Below, piece by piece: positions 35,901 to 44,336 of a stretch of 64,000 nucleotides of DNA. The stretch is from CBFFRJ01 sp963530515 (GTDB taxonomy: Bacteria; Pseudomonadota; Gammaproteobacteria; Enterobacterales; Enterobacteriaceae). Both the position numbers and the translations under genes were made by a program. The stretch spans positions 1 through 64,000 of the forward strand of contig CAUSEC010000019.1 of assembly GCA_963530515.1 (NCBI GenBank). Reading direction: 5' to 3'. Numbering within the stretch: the stretch's first letter is position 1; each line of letters opens with the position of its first letter. The notes beneath the pieces were generated by a model, which had not been told where the DNA came from, searched no databases, and was given only the letters and a program-made list of their open reading frames with translations.

Positions 35901-36018
35901 GGGCGTGTTTGGAGGAATGATTACCGGTACGCTCTTATCGGTATTCTTTGTGCCGGTGTTTTACGTCAGTGTTGTGGCAGTGATAATAAAAATCAGGAAG
36001 CAGAAGTCGGCACGTTAA
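32911..36018 (+). CDS. RND multidrug efflux transporter, AdeB/AcrB-like
   Basis: The 1035-residue transporter begins MSQFFIQRPIFAWVIALFI, as typical of the HAE-1 family. It has the TM4 pair in GIIVDDAIVVVENVE and the TM10 lysine in GLSAKNAILIIEFAK, so the full proton-relay set of AcrB is present. It should export a broad range of drugs, dyes or detergents with the preceding adaptor and TolC. Control is probably by the divergent AdeRS-like pair. It differs from the pump at 3179-6223, which lacks the TM10 lysine. Confidence 0.9.
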   Translation: MSQFFIQRPIFAWVIALFIILFGLIAIPQLPVAQYPSVAPPSLSISVSYPGATPQTLNDSVVSLIERELSGVDDLLYFESSSDVSGSATITVTFKPGKDIKLAQVDVQNQIKIVEPRLPQAVRQNGINVEAASAGFLMIVGLRSTAGTFSEADLSDYMARNITEELRRIEGVGKVQSFGSEKAMRIWLDTAKLVSYHLTVSDVVTAITQQNAQIAPGKVGDSPAIAGQRSAFPLTVSGQLGTPEEFRDIVLKANIDGSKVLMGDVAQIDVGLQSYSFATRENGQPSTALAIQLSPGANAVKTSTAVQERMAELSKAMPEGMVYSIPFDTAPFVKVSIEKVIHTFIEAMILVFIVMYLFLQNVRYTFIPAIVAPVALLGTFAVMMVAGYSINVLTMFGMVLAIGIIVDDAIVVVENVERLMAEEGLSPRDATIKAMQEITGAVVGITLVLTAVFIPMGLASGSVGVIYRQFTLAMAVSILFSAFLALSLTPALCATLLKPLPPEGHKKAWFFRQFNRGFERLTAKYETGVQKALTKMGRMMLLYASLCLALFVAFKNLPSSFLPEEDQGYFMTMLQLPADATTERTEGVVKQFESALAKRPDVNHNLSILGFSFSGSGTNAALAFTVLKDWNERSGTSAQEEAAYAQNAMSHVADATVMSLLPPPISELGTSSGFSLRLEDRAGKGNTALQEALNTLLNLAGKSKVVSGVYLDGMPDGPSIGLTIDRQKAETMGVSFSDINQTLSGAMGSTYVNDFPNEGRLQQVIVQADARYRMSVQDILSMYVRNKTGGAVPLSEFVHASWQTSPLQLNRYQGYPAMRITGSAAQGYSTGEAMAEMEKLASALPAGFAIEWTGESLQEQQSGSQAPMLVALSLLVVFLVLAALYESWSIPLSVMMVVPLGILGAVVAVITRDLSNDVFFKVGLITIIGLSAKNAILIIEFAKQLHSQGENIVLATIKAAKMRLRPIVMTSLAFTLGVVPLMVATGASATTQHAIGTGVFGGMITGTLLSVFFVPVFYVSVVAVIIKIRKQKSAR

Positions 36019-36263
36019 AAATCAATGTTGTTTAATGATGATTTATAGAAAAACTCATGCGGCCTTCGTAATATGACATAGCAAGGGAGACCATAAAGGG
36101 TCTCCCTGTCGCGTGACTGATTATATTTTTTAGTGACAACGCATTAAGCCGCTGATGACGGCCAGGTGTGTGTGTTATCTGACGTTTTAATATTCCATCA
36201 AGAAAGTAGTGGTAGGGTTTATTCATTTAATACAAAAATAAAACTTATCTTTATGGAATGGTC

Positions 36264-37154
36264 ATGAAATTACAAAATATAAAATTATTCTTTTCAAAAT
36301 GGGAACGGTCAAATTTTGAAACCTACAGGTTAGCCTATAATCTTTACGGCGGTTCGGTCTGTACACATCCGGATGTGTTGCAGTTTTTAAGCAAAGCCTC
36401 CGGCGTCGTTCTTGAATTTTATTGCAAAATGTCGCAGGGCAGAATTTCGGGTGCCTGTTACTCAGTAAAGGGGCGTTTGTCACTACAGAACAAAAGGTTT
36501 CCTCTTGTTTTTGATGATGTTTTGTTTCCTTGCTCGGAGGAAGGAAGTGGCTTCCTGCCTTTCAATACGAAACGATTATCGCCAGGCCATAAAGGCAACT
36601 TTTTTAACGTAGTTCACTCCGGTCGCCTGAAGCATAAAATCACGTACATTAAAAATAGTTTTTCTAAATCGACAGAGAAAAAAAGGAACGGTGAGCTTAA
36701 CAAGTTCCTGAGAGAAGGAGGGGAAGTTAAAGATGTTCATGATTTCGCCATTGAAGACATTGCGAGGTTCTACATTACCTTGTTTCAGGACAGATGGCAG
36801 AACAAACTAGAGTGCTTTAGCTATAGTGACTTGTGCGATACGTTAAAAAATCTTCACCATCTTTTATTTGGCTGTGTACTGATAAAAAACGGTGAAGTCT
36901 GTGCTCTGGATATCATATTTAAGTCAGAGGCTAAAGATTTTATCTATTTCGATGATATTAATGGCGGCTACTCAAGTGCATACCCTGAGTATAACCTTGG
37001 AACGATTTTGTTATGGGCTAATATCCAGAAGGCCAGGGAATTGTGTCAGGACAAACAAAAAGTGTTCAGGTTCTCGCTGGGGATTTATCTGGAACACTGG
37101 TCATATAAAAAACAGTGGTGCGATATTATTCCCCTGGGCCGAACGCTTATTTAA
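36264..37154 (+). CDS. mig-14: Mig-14-like protein
   Basis: The product is about 296 residues and resembles Salmonella Mig-14: YNLYGGSVCTHPDVLQFL at the N-terminus, then KGRLSL, a central LNKFLREGG segment and a GNAT-like C-terminal half (FGCVLIKNGEVCALDIIF, YPEYNLGTILLWANI). Mig-14 is PhoP-activated in Salmonella and contributes to antimicrobial-peptide resistance. The gene is richer in A and T than its neighbours, which suggests horizontal acquisition. A GGTTTA at 36216 could be half of a PhoP box, but the second half is poor. The ATG at 36264 is preferred over one at 36258. Confidence 0.68.
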   Translation: MKLQNIKLFFSKWERSNFETYRLAYNLYGGSVCTHPDVLQFLSKASGVVLEFYCKMSQGRISGACYSVKGRLSLQNKRFPLVFDDVLFPCSEEGSGFLPFNTKRLSPGHKGNFFNVVHSGRLKHKITYIKNSFSKSTEKKRNGELNKFLREGGEVKDVHDFAIEDIARFYITLFQDRWQNKLECFSYSDLCDTLKNLHHLLFGCVLIKNGEVCALDIIFKSEAKDFIYFDDINGGYSSAYPEYNLGTILLWANIQKARELCQDKQKVFRFSLGIYLEHWSYKKQWCDIIPLGRTLI

Positions 37155-37257
37155 TGCATTTTGAGTTTGTTCGTATGATGCGGTTTGCCTGGCAAACCGC
37201 ATTGCTCTGGTGTGAGCCACGATGGCAGGCTTTCGAGTTTTTTATCGGGTTCGTACA

Positions 37258-38442
37258 CTACTCTTCGCTGGTAGACGACGGTCTGAATCTCAGCAAGACA
37301 GCAGACAGACACGCGATCAGCCCGCCCATTGCCAGCACGATGTAGGCCATGCTCCAGCTTCGTGTTGAGTCCAGAACAACGCCAAATGACCAGGGCGCAA
37401 CCGAACCAATGCCAAATCCCAGCAGTGAGCGCAGGCCCATGACGCGCCCGAGATTTTCCGCTGGCACATGGTCAGCGATGGCGGCGGATAACACGCCTGA
37501 ATCACCGAGTATGAAAAAGCTACCGATGAAGGCCAGCAGCAACGTCCAGCCCGCGCCCCAGTGAAGGGAATAGCCCATCATGGCAGAACTCATGGCCCCG
37601 GCCGCCCCCATGAACATCAGCACCGATGCGCGGTTAAAATAGTCGGAGGCCGCCCCGACAATCAACGTTGAAAACATGCCGGACAGGTGCACCACCGAGG
37701 CAACGAGAAGTCCCGTGAGTATCGGGTCCAGAGTGAAATTATGCAGCGCCCCGGCAACCAGACTGGGCGTCCAGGCCCAGCTACCCAGCAGCTCCCAGCA
37801 ATGGGCGATATAGCCCACAAGTAACAGCAGCGCCGTGATGGCGTAAGGCGTGATTGTTGGTGAAGGAGGGCGTTTGACCGCCCTGTTACCGCTTTCCTGA
37901 TACCTGGCCAGGGCAAATGAGCCTGCAATCGCCCCCGCCAGTGCACCAGCGGCCGTTATCCCGAAGGCAAAGGATACGCCCCAGCGCATTGCTCCCCAGA
38001 GGGACACAAAAACCGACAAAAGATAGCCAAAGGAGCCAGCGGCCAGCATCAGGCCAACGGCATAACCCCGCTTGTGCGCACCGTTCATCCTCATCGCGAG
38101 CAGCAGGGCGGGAGTATAGGCTCCCCCCTGGGTAAGCCCGACGAACGTTATCATGAGCAATGCTGACGAATATGAACGCGCAAAGCAGGCCAAAAGCAGT
38201 AAAGCAAACGCGCCCAGCCACGAGAAAATCAGATAGACCTTGCGGGCACCGAGACAATCGCACAGCCAGGAGGCAGCAAAAAGGGCGAGGGCGTTTGAAA
38301 CGCTAAAAACCGTCTGAAGGGTGCCTGCCGATGCCGCGTCAATCTGCCATTCGTGGCGGATAACCGGCAGTGCGCCCGCCAACACCATGGTGCCAAGGCA
38401 GGTTCCCGCCCGACCGGCGCAGAGCGTATAGAATGTGTTCAT
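37258..38442 (-). CDS. MFS transporter
   Basis: The 394-residue protein has about twelve membrane helices and MFS features (SWLCDCLGARKVYLIF loop motif between helices 2 and 3; GLTQGGAYTPALLLAMR). The ATG at 38442 is chosen because AAGG lies eight bases upstream; the longer reading to 38541 runs into the divergent LysR gene. Its position opposite a GcvA-like LysR gene suggests control by it. Substrate unknown. Confidence 0.83.
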   Translation of the reverse strand: MNTFYTLCAGRAGTCLGTMVLAGALPVIRHEWQIDAASAGTLQTVFSVSNALALFAASWLCDCLGARKVYLIFSWLGAFALLLLACFARSYSSALLMITFVGLTQGGAYTPALLLAMRMNGAHKRGYAVGLMLAAGSFGYLLSVFVSLWGAMRWGVSFAFGITAAGALAGAIAGSFALARYQESGNRAVKRPPSPTITPYAITALLLLVGYIAHCWELLGSWAWTPSLVAGALHNFTLDPILTGLLVASVVHLSGMFSTLIVGAASDYFNRASVLMFMGAAGAMSSAMMGYSLHWGAGWTLLLAFIGSFFILGDSGVLSAAIADHVPAENLGRVMGLRSLLGFGIGSVAPWSFGVVLDSTRSWSMAYIVLAMGGLIACLSAVLLRFRPSSTSEE

Positions 38443-38544
38443 CCGATGACCTTCTGACAGGGAAGCTGCGGTTATCCTAAGAGGTGGGCTAAGACGCTGA
38501 CAAACGATCTTTAATGAAGCAAATGGTTGATCTACACTCAACCA

Positions 38545-39411
38545 ATGAGACGATTCCTTTCTTTACCGCATCTGCCCGCGTTTGAAGCCGCAGCGCGTAA
38601 AAGTAGCTTTAGTGCTGCGGCCGATGAGCTGTGTATCACCACGGGTGCCGTCAGCCGACACATCCGAAGCCTTGAGGAACAGCTAGGGACGCAGCTGTTT
38701 TATCGTGCCCATAAATCAGTGCGGTTAACTCAGGCTGGAGAGACGTTTTCCCGCCTGGCAACCCGTTTGCTTGATGAGCTCGCTGAGGCTGAGAAGGCAC
38801 TTGCGGACAACACCCCCTCGGGCAGGCTCACCGTCCAGTGCCTGCCGACATTTGCCATGCACTGGTTAATGCCCAGATTGTCGATGTTGAATGAAATCCA
38901 CCCGGATCTCACGATAGACGTTACCACCCGCACTGGCCCGGTCGATTTTTCCTCACCCTTTGATGTGGCAATACGCCGGGACCCGGCCCATTTTTGCGGG
39001 CTTAAGTCGATGCCTTTTTTGAATGAGTCGAGCCTGCTCGTGTGCAGCAAAGCGTACCTGCAAAGCCGGCCGCTGACCTCTCCTGACAGGCTCGAAGGCC
39101 ATATCAAAATCCAGATCCGCGCGCGTGAAGATCTCTGGCAAAGCTGGCACCGGCATTTTGCCGATGATCATAAAGAGGGCGGTGAAACGCTGACGCTGGA
39201 TCATACCTTTGCGGCCATTCAGGCGGCGGAAGATGGGCTGGGTCTGGTTGTTATCCCACGGTTATTTTGTGCAAAACACCTCGAAACTGGCAGGCTGGTT
39301 ACCCCCTTTGCGGATCAGCTGATTAACACTGGCGTGTATTCATTGCTCCTGCGGGACAGAAAAGACGAGGCAGTACAACAGTTTGCCCGGTGGCTCGGCG
39401 GGGTGGCATAG
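38545..39411 (+). CDS. LysR-family regulator, GcvA-like
   Basis: The 288-residue protein starts MRRFLSLPHLPAFEAAARKSS, the GcvA-type N-terminus, with helix-turn-helix AADELCITTGAVSRHIRSLEEQLG and a C-terminal co-inducer domain. A TTG 18 bases upstream is also in frame but less likely. It is divergent from the MFS gene across about 100 bases. Its role is inferred from this pairing. Confidence 0.85.
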   Translation: MRRFLSLPHLPAFEAAARKSSFSAAADELCITTGAVSRHIRSLEEQLGTQLFYRAHKSVRLTQAGETFSRLATRLLDELAEAEKALADNTPSGRLTVQCLPTFAMHWLMPRLSMLNEIHPDLTIDVTTRTGPVDFSSPFDVAIRRDPAHFCGLKSMPFLNESSLLVCSKAYLQSRPLTSPDRLEGHIKIQIRAREDLWQSWHRHFADDHKEGGETLTLDHTFAAIQAAEDGLGLVVIPRLFCAKHLETGRLVTPFADQLINTGVYSLLLRDRKDEAVQQFARWLGGVA

Positions 39412-39436
39412 AGGGTGGAGAGAAGAGACGTCGCGG

Positions 39437-39460
39437 AAGAAAAGGCCGCAGCACGCGGCC
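39437..39460 (-). terminator. Terminator of the codB-pucR-codA operon
   Basis: On the minus strand GGCCGC-GTGCT-GCGGCC is followed by TTTTCT. It lies 17 bases past the codA stop, between codA and the convergent LysR gene. Confidence 0.65.
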
Positions 39461-39477
39461 TGTTATATAGCCCTGTA

Positions 39478-40716
39478 TCAATGGGAATAGCGCATCTGTT
39501 CCGGCTGGCGCTGCATAATCACTTCACCGTGGCGGATAGAGGTCAGCACTTTGGCCTGGCGGCACACTGCGTCATAGTCATTCTCTGCATCCAGGATAAG
39601 CAGGTTCGCTGGACGCCCTTCGGCAATACCGTAGTTATCGCCCAGGCACATCGCCCGGGCGCTGTTATCGGTAATGAGATCGAGGCAGCGCTGCAAATCT
39701 TCATACCCCAGCATATGGCAGATGTGCAGCCCGGCATCAAGGATGCGCATGATGTTGCCATTGCCCAGCGGATACCACGGGTCCTGGATGGAGTCCTGGG
39801 CAAAGCAGACGTTAATTCCGGCACGATCCAGCTCCGCAACGCGCGTCACGCCGCGGCGTTTCGGCCAGGTGTCAAAGCGCCCCTGCAGGTGAATGCTTTC
39901 GGTCGGGCAGGAGATAAAGTTGATGCCCGATGCTTTGAGCAGGCGGAACAGCTTCGAGCAATAAGCATTATCGTAGGAGCCCATGGCGCAGGTATGGCTG
40001 GCCGTCACCTGGGCCCCCATGCCGCGTACCCTGGCTTCTTCCGCCAGCACTTCGAGAAAACGTGACTGCGGATCGTCGATTTCATCGCAATGGACATCCA
40101 CCAGGCAGCCGTGGCGCTGGGCCAGATCCATCAAAAACACCAGCGAGCTGACGCCCTTGTCGCGGGTGTTTTCGTAGTGGGGAATACCGCCCACCACGTC
40201 AGCGCCCATCTCAATGGCACGGGTCATCAGCTCGCGCCCGCCGGGGAAGGATTCGATGCCCTCCTGCGGGAAGGCCACGATTTGCAGATCAATAAGATGG
40301 GCGGCCTCTTGTTTCACCCTCAACATGGCTTCAAGTGCCGTCAGGGACGGGTCGGTCACATCAATATGGGTGCGCACGTGCTGCACGCCATTATCGCGCA
40401 GCATGTTGATGGTTTTCAGCGCGCGCTGGCGCGTATCTTCAACCGTAACGCTCGCTTTTCGCTGGCTCCAGCGGGCGATGCCCTCAAACAGCGTGCCGCT
40501 CATGTTCCACTCCGGCTCGCCTGCTGTGAGGGTGGCATCGAGGTGGATATGCGGTTCGACAAACGGCGGAATAACCAGCTTTTGCCCGGCGTCGATATCA
40601 CTGGCGTCAGCCGTTTGCGGGGCGGATTGTGGCGTAATGCTTTTGATCAAACCCTCTTGCAACTCAAGGGTATAAAGCGCGTCTTTGTGGCGCAGGCGTG
40701 CGTTGATAATTTTCAT
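39478..40716 (-). CDS. codA: Cytosine deaminase-family amidohydrolase
   Basis: The 412-residue protein aligns along its length with E. coli CodA and keeps the metal and catalytic residues: His56 and His58 (HIHLD), His209 and Glu212 (DVHCDEID), His241 (ASHT) and Asp308. The pyrimidine-contacting Gln151 (FPQEG) is also kept. Two loops differ: GHDDVFDPW of CodA is AQDSIQDPW here, so the residue matching Asp314 is Ser309; and NPLVNIHLQ is CPTESIHLQ. Deamination of cytosine is likely but a different pyrimidine-like substrate is possible. It is the last gene of a three-gene operon, overlapping the PucR gene by four bases. Confidence 0.75.
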   Translation of the reverse strand: MKIINARLRHKDALYTLELQEGLIKSITPQSAPQTADASDIDAGQKLVIPPFVEPHIHLDATLTAGEPEWNMSGTLFEGIARWSQRKASVTVEDTRQRALKTINMLRDNGVQHVRTHIDVTDPSLTALEAMLRVKQEAAHLIDLQIVAFPQEGIESFPGGRELMTRAIEMGADVVGGIPHYENTRDKGVSSLVFLMDLAQRHGCLVDVHCDEIDDPQSRFLEVLAEEARVRGMGAQVTASHTCAMGSYDNAYCSKLFRLLKASGINFISCPTESIHLQGRFDTWPKRRGVTRVAELDRAGINVCFAQDSIQDPWYPLGNGNIMRILDAGLHICHMLGYEDLQRCLDLITDNSARAMCLGDNYGIAEGRPANLLILDAENDYDAVCRQAKVLTSIRHGEVIMQRQPEQMRYSH

Positions 40717-41948
40717 GGTTGTTCCCGTAAATGGTTTTGCGACATACGCCAGATAGCTAAAGCGACCGAGGCGTTGAGATGAAATTGCGGATGACTGACC
40801 GGGTAGCTGGTCAGCTTTTCAATACGCTGGATGCGCTGATGCAGCGTGTTGCGGTGAATACCCAACCGCTCGGCGGCCCTGACCACGTTGCCGCTCTCCT
40901 GAAGCAGCGTTTCCAGAGTCTCCATTAACAGCCACGGGCTTTTGCGAGCCGGCTCGATCAGGCAGCCGAGGATGTCGTGCATAAAATCGTTCAGCAGTGC
41001 GGGGTCGCTAACGGCGGAGAGCAGTTTGATAAAGCCGAGTTGCTGGTAGTCGCTGATGCGCTGACCAGGGCGCAGGGTATCGCTAAGATCCAGCGCCTGG
41101 CGCGCCTGCGACAGCGCACGCTGATACCCCTGTAGCTGTTGCACCGGAGCAGAAAGGCCGCACAGCAGCGACAGCCCGCCGTTGCTTTCTGCCAGCGCCT
41201 GTAGCCACTGTTCTAACGCTTTTTTCTGCGCATAAAATTCACCTTCCTCATCCGGGAGCAGGAAGAGAAACATATTGCTGCGCTCAACCAGCGGGAAAGG
41301 ATTACCCAACTGATTAAGCTGCTGCTGCAAGCGCTGGCGTACGGTGCGACGGGCCTGCTGTAACCAGGCTTCGGCCTGTTCAGGGGGAAACTGGCGAAAC
41401 AGACGCTGTATTCCCTCAAGGCGCAGCGCCGCCACCCGCAGCGGGCGGGTGAAATCCAGCTGCTGGTGGAGTGCGCGTTGATGCAGGATTTGCAGGTCGG
41501 GATAATCGCCGGTTAACAGCTGCATCAGAATATCGCGCTGTGACTGCAGGGCATTCTCGCTGCGTACCAGCGCGGTGCCGATACGCTCAGTGACGATCAC
41601 CATTTTGAGCAAATAGGGCTGTTCAATCAGCGGAATGCCCAGCTCGTCGGCAAGCGATATCAGCCGTGGCGGGAGAGCCTGAATGTATTTGTCGCCGGTC
41701 AGAATAACCATCCCGGCGATACCGCGCTGCTTACCTTCCATCAGCAAATGGATCAGGTTCTCTTCATCGCGGGGATGATTAATCCCGGTGATGAACACCA
41801 GCTCCCCGCCCATAATCCATTCGGCGATGTTTTCATTTTCCGCTACGTAGTACCAGCGCACCGCCAGCTGCAACCCCTGCTGACCCGCACGCAGGCGCAG
41901 GGCGGAGAGCCCGTCAAGCGCGAGGATTTCGCTGACCGTCAGGCTCAT
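40713..41948 (-). CDS. PucR-family transcriptional regulator
   Basis: The 411-residue protein has an N-terminal PurC-like sensor region (VSEILALDGLSALRLRAG, ELVFITGINHPRDEENL), a central GGDEF-like linker region, and a C-terminal PucR helix-turn-helix (ESGNVVRAAERLGIHRNTLHQRIQRIEKL). PucR proteins typically respond to purine or pyrimidine catabolites. It sits between the permease and deaminase genes, two bases after the former and overlapping the latter by four, so it is expressed with its presumed targets. Confidence 0.85.
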   Translation of the reverse strand: MSLTVSEILALDGLSALRLRAGQQGLQLAVRWYYVAENENIAEWIMGGELVFITGINHPRDEENLIHLLMEGKQRGIAGMVILTGDKYIQALPPRLISLADELGIPLIEQPYLLKMVIVTERIGTALVRSENALQSQRDILMQLLTGDYPDLQILHQRALHQQLDFTRPLRVAALRLEGIQRLFRQFPPEQAEAWLQQARRTVRQRLQQQLNQLGNPFPLVERSNMFLFLLPDEEGEFYAQKKALEQWLQALAESNGGLSLLCGLSAPVQQLQGYQRALSQARQALDLSDTLRPGQRISDYQQLGFIKLLSAVSDPALLNDFMHDILGCLIEPARKSPWLLMETLETLLQESGNVVRAAERLGIHRNTLHQRIQRIEKLTSYPVSHPQFHLNASVALAIWRMSQNHLREQP

Positions 41949-41950
41949 GA

Positions 41951-43213
41951 TTACTGCTCCGCGACCGAATCCGCAGTGGGCTGACGTTTGCTAAGACGCG
42001 TCAGGGCGATGTAGAGAAGGGCGGAGACGGTAATACCCACCAGCGGGGCGACCCACGGTGACAGATACGCCACTACGGCACCCACGGCGTAAGCACCCAG
42101 CCCCAGCCAGTTAAAGCGCGGCAAACGGGCGGTGTGCAGCAGAGGGTAGCGGCCCCCGCGATAGAACCAGTAATCGGCGAGGATCACGCCGCCGATGGGC
42201 GGGATAATGCTGCCCAGCAGCACCAGGAAAGGGATCAGCATTTCATACATACCGCCAATGGCCAGCAAAATTCCGACGCCTGCGGCAACCACGGTCAGGG
42301 TACGGCGGCGTTCGCTGCGCAGCAGATGGCAGGCGGCAGCCGAGACGTTGTAGATTGTTGGCCCCTGAATCGTCAGCAGGTTGAGGCAGAGCATCACCAC
42401 TGCGGCGACGGACAGCCCCTGTAAAATCAGCACTTCCACGATATCGGCCTGCTGATAAACGATGGCGCACCAGGCCCCGGCAACAATCATCAGCCCGTTG
42501 CCGACAAGGAAGCTGCTCATACTGGCGACGATAGCGGTACGGCTGGAGTTGGCCAGCCGGGTCCAGTTTGTCGCCTGGGTCGCGCCGCTGGCGAAGGTGC
42601 CGAACACCATGGTGATGGCTGCCGACCAGGTCATGGTTTCACCGGGTTCGATTTGGGTCATCGCCTGCCAGCCACCGGCGTGATGGGCGGCGAGGTACAT
42701 CGAGACCACCAGCAAAATAAACATCAGCGGGACCGACACGCGCGATAAGGCATCCAGCCCCTTATAGCCCACGAGTGCGGTGACGCAGAACAGGATGCCA
42801 GACAGGATCATCAGCGGGATGGTCATCGCCTCGGGCAGGGCAAGAATTTTGACCAGCGAGATGGCGACCGTCGCTGTTCCCCAGGCGTACCAGCCCAGTT
42901 CGGCGAAGCCAAGGATAAAATCGGCGAGCTTGCTGCCGATTTCACCGAAGCAAAAACGCCCCATCAGCACGGTATTCAGCCCGCTGCGCGCGGCAATCCA
43001 GCCAAGTGACGCGGCATACACGGCCAGCAGAAAGTTGCCGATAACCGCAATCCACAACAGATTCACTATCGAAAACGACACACCAAGCTTGCCGCCCGCG
43101 AACATCGTGCCGGTAAAAAAAGTGAAGCTGAACAGAACCATGGAAATCGAAAATACGCCCTTGCGCCCGGAGGCGGGCGCTTCGACGAGGGGAAAATCAT
43201 TGCTGTTTGACAT
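41951..43213 (-). CDS. codB: CodB-like NCS1 cytosine/nucleobase permease
   Basis: The 420-residue protein has about twelve helices, with CodB-type features such as GFAELGWYAWGTATVAISLV and TFASGATQATNWTRLANSS. Its length is the same as E. coli CodB. It would bring cytosine or a related base into the cell for the downstream deaminase. It is the first gene of the codB-pucR-codA operon. Confidence 0.84.
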   Translation of the reverse strand: MSNSNDFPLVEAPASGRKGVFSISMVLFSFTFFTGTMFAGGKLGVSFSIVNLLWIAVIGNFLLAVYAASLGWIAARSGLNTVLMGRFCFGEIGSKLADFILGFAELGWYAWGTATVAISLVKILALPEAMTIPLMILSGILFCVTALVGYKGLDALSRVSVPLMFILLVVSMYLAAHHAGGWQAMTQIEPGETMTWSAAITMVFGTFASGATQATNWTRLANSSRTAIVASMSSFLVGNGLMIVAGAWCAIVYQQADIVEVLILQGLSVAAVVMLCLNLLTIQGPTIYNVSAAACHLLRSERRRTLTVVAAGVGILLAIGGMYEMLIPFLVLLGSIIPPIGGVILADYWFYRGGRYPLLHTARLPRFNWLGLGAYAVGAVVAYLSPWVAPLVGITVSALLYIALTRLSKRQPTADSVAEQ

Positions 43214-43398
43214 AGTGGAACCTCTGAGTGGTTATCCGAATAGCGATATCAGAGGGATAGCAAGAGATATGCCAAAAATAACGGGGCAGAGGCAACACAA
43301 TGAAGTGGGCAGGTTGCACATAAAATGGCGACAATCTGCCGCCCAGGGCGAGAAGAATGTGCATGGTGCAAACATTCGCACCATGCTGGGGCAACGGC

Positions 43399-44232
43399 TC
43401 AGCCATCCGTTGAGCGGGTCATTTCTTCCCACTGATCGATTTCCTGACCTAACGCCGCGAGCTTTTGCCGCACCAACGCTAACGCATCACTGCCGAGCAA
43501 CAAATGGGTCGGCGGGTTCTGGCTTTCAATAATGGCCAGCATGGCCTGCGCGGCCTTCACGGGATCGCCGGATTGCTTGCCGCTTTTCTCCAGGCGCGCC
43601 TGCCGGACAGGATCGAATAATGCGTCATAGTCCGGGATGCTGCGCGCGCTGCGAACCATAGAGCGCCCGGCCCAGTCGGTGCGAAACGACCCTGGTGCGA
43701 CGGCCGTCACGCGTATGTTGAACGGGGCGAGCTCTTTGCTTAACGTGTCGGATATTCCCTCCAGCGCAAATTTGCTGCCGCAGTAATAGCTGATGCCGGG
43801 CAGGGTAATGAAGCTGCCCATTGAGGTGATATTCAGAATGTGACCGCGACGGCGCTGGCGCATGCCGGGTAGCACGGCTTTGATCATCGCCACGGCACCA
43901 AACACATTCACCTCAAACTGGTGGCGCATCTCGGCGAGCGAAGATTCTTCCAGTATGCCTTCATGCCCGTAGCCGGCATTGTTCACCAGTACATCAATCG
44001 GACCGATGGCTGACTCCATGTCCGCCACCACGTCGTTAATACGCTCAACGTCAGTGACATCCAGCAGACGGCCAAAAGCCGCCTGCGGGTTGAGGGCTTC
44101 GAAAGCCTGTTTTGCTTCGTGGCTGCGTACGGTACCCATGACCCGATGCCCTGCGGCGAGGGCTTCCTGCGCCAGCGCACGGCCAAAGCCGCTGCTGACA
44201 CCGGTGATTAAAATTGTTTTTGCAGATGCCAT
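43399..44232 (-). CDS. Short-chain dehydrogenase/reductase
   Basis: The 277-residue protein has the classical SDR cofactor motif TGVSSGFG (10-17), NNAGYG, and the active site YYCGSK (Tyr and Lys near 153-157). It is an oxidoreductase with unknown substrate. GGGAG precedes the ATG by seven bases. It is divergent from an AraC-family gene across about 100 bases and is its probable target. Confidence 0.85.
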   Translation of the reverse strand: MASAKTILITGVSSGFGRALAQEALAAGHRVMGTVRSHEAKQAFEALNPQAAFGRLLDVTDVERINDVVADMESAIGPIDVLVNNAGYGHEGILEESSLAEMRHQFEVNVFGAVAMIKAVLPGMRQRRRGHILNITSMGSFITLPGISYYCGSKFALEGISDTLSKELAPFNIRVTAVAPGSFRTDWAGRSMVRSARSIPDYDALFDPVRQARLEKSGKQSGDPVKAAQAMLAIIESQNPPTHLLLGSDALALVRQKLAALGQEIDQWEEMTRSTDG

Positions 44233-44336
44233 AAAAGAACTCCCATGAACAATGAAGGTTGCATGGTATTCTCAGTCTTGTTGCATTTTTAGGCCTTATC
44301 TTCTCTTTTTATTGCCTGATTTTATGAGGTGCTGTG

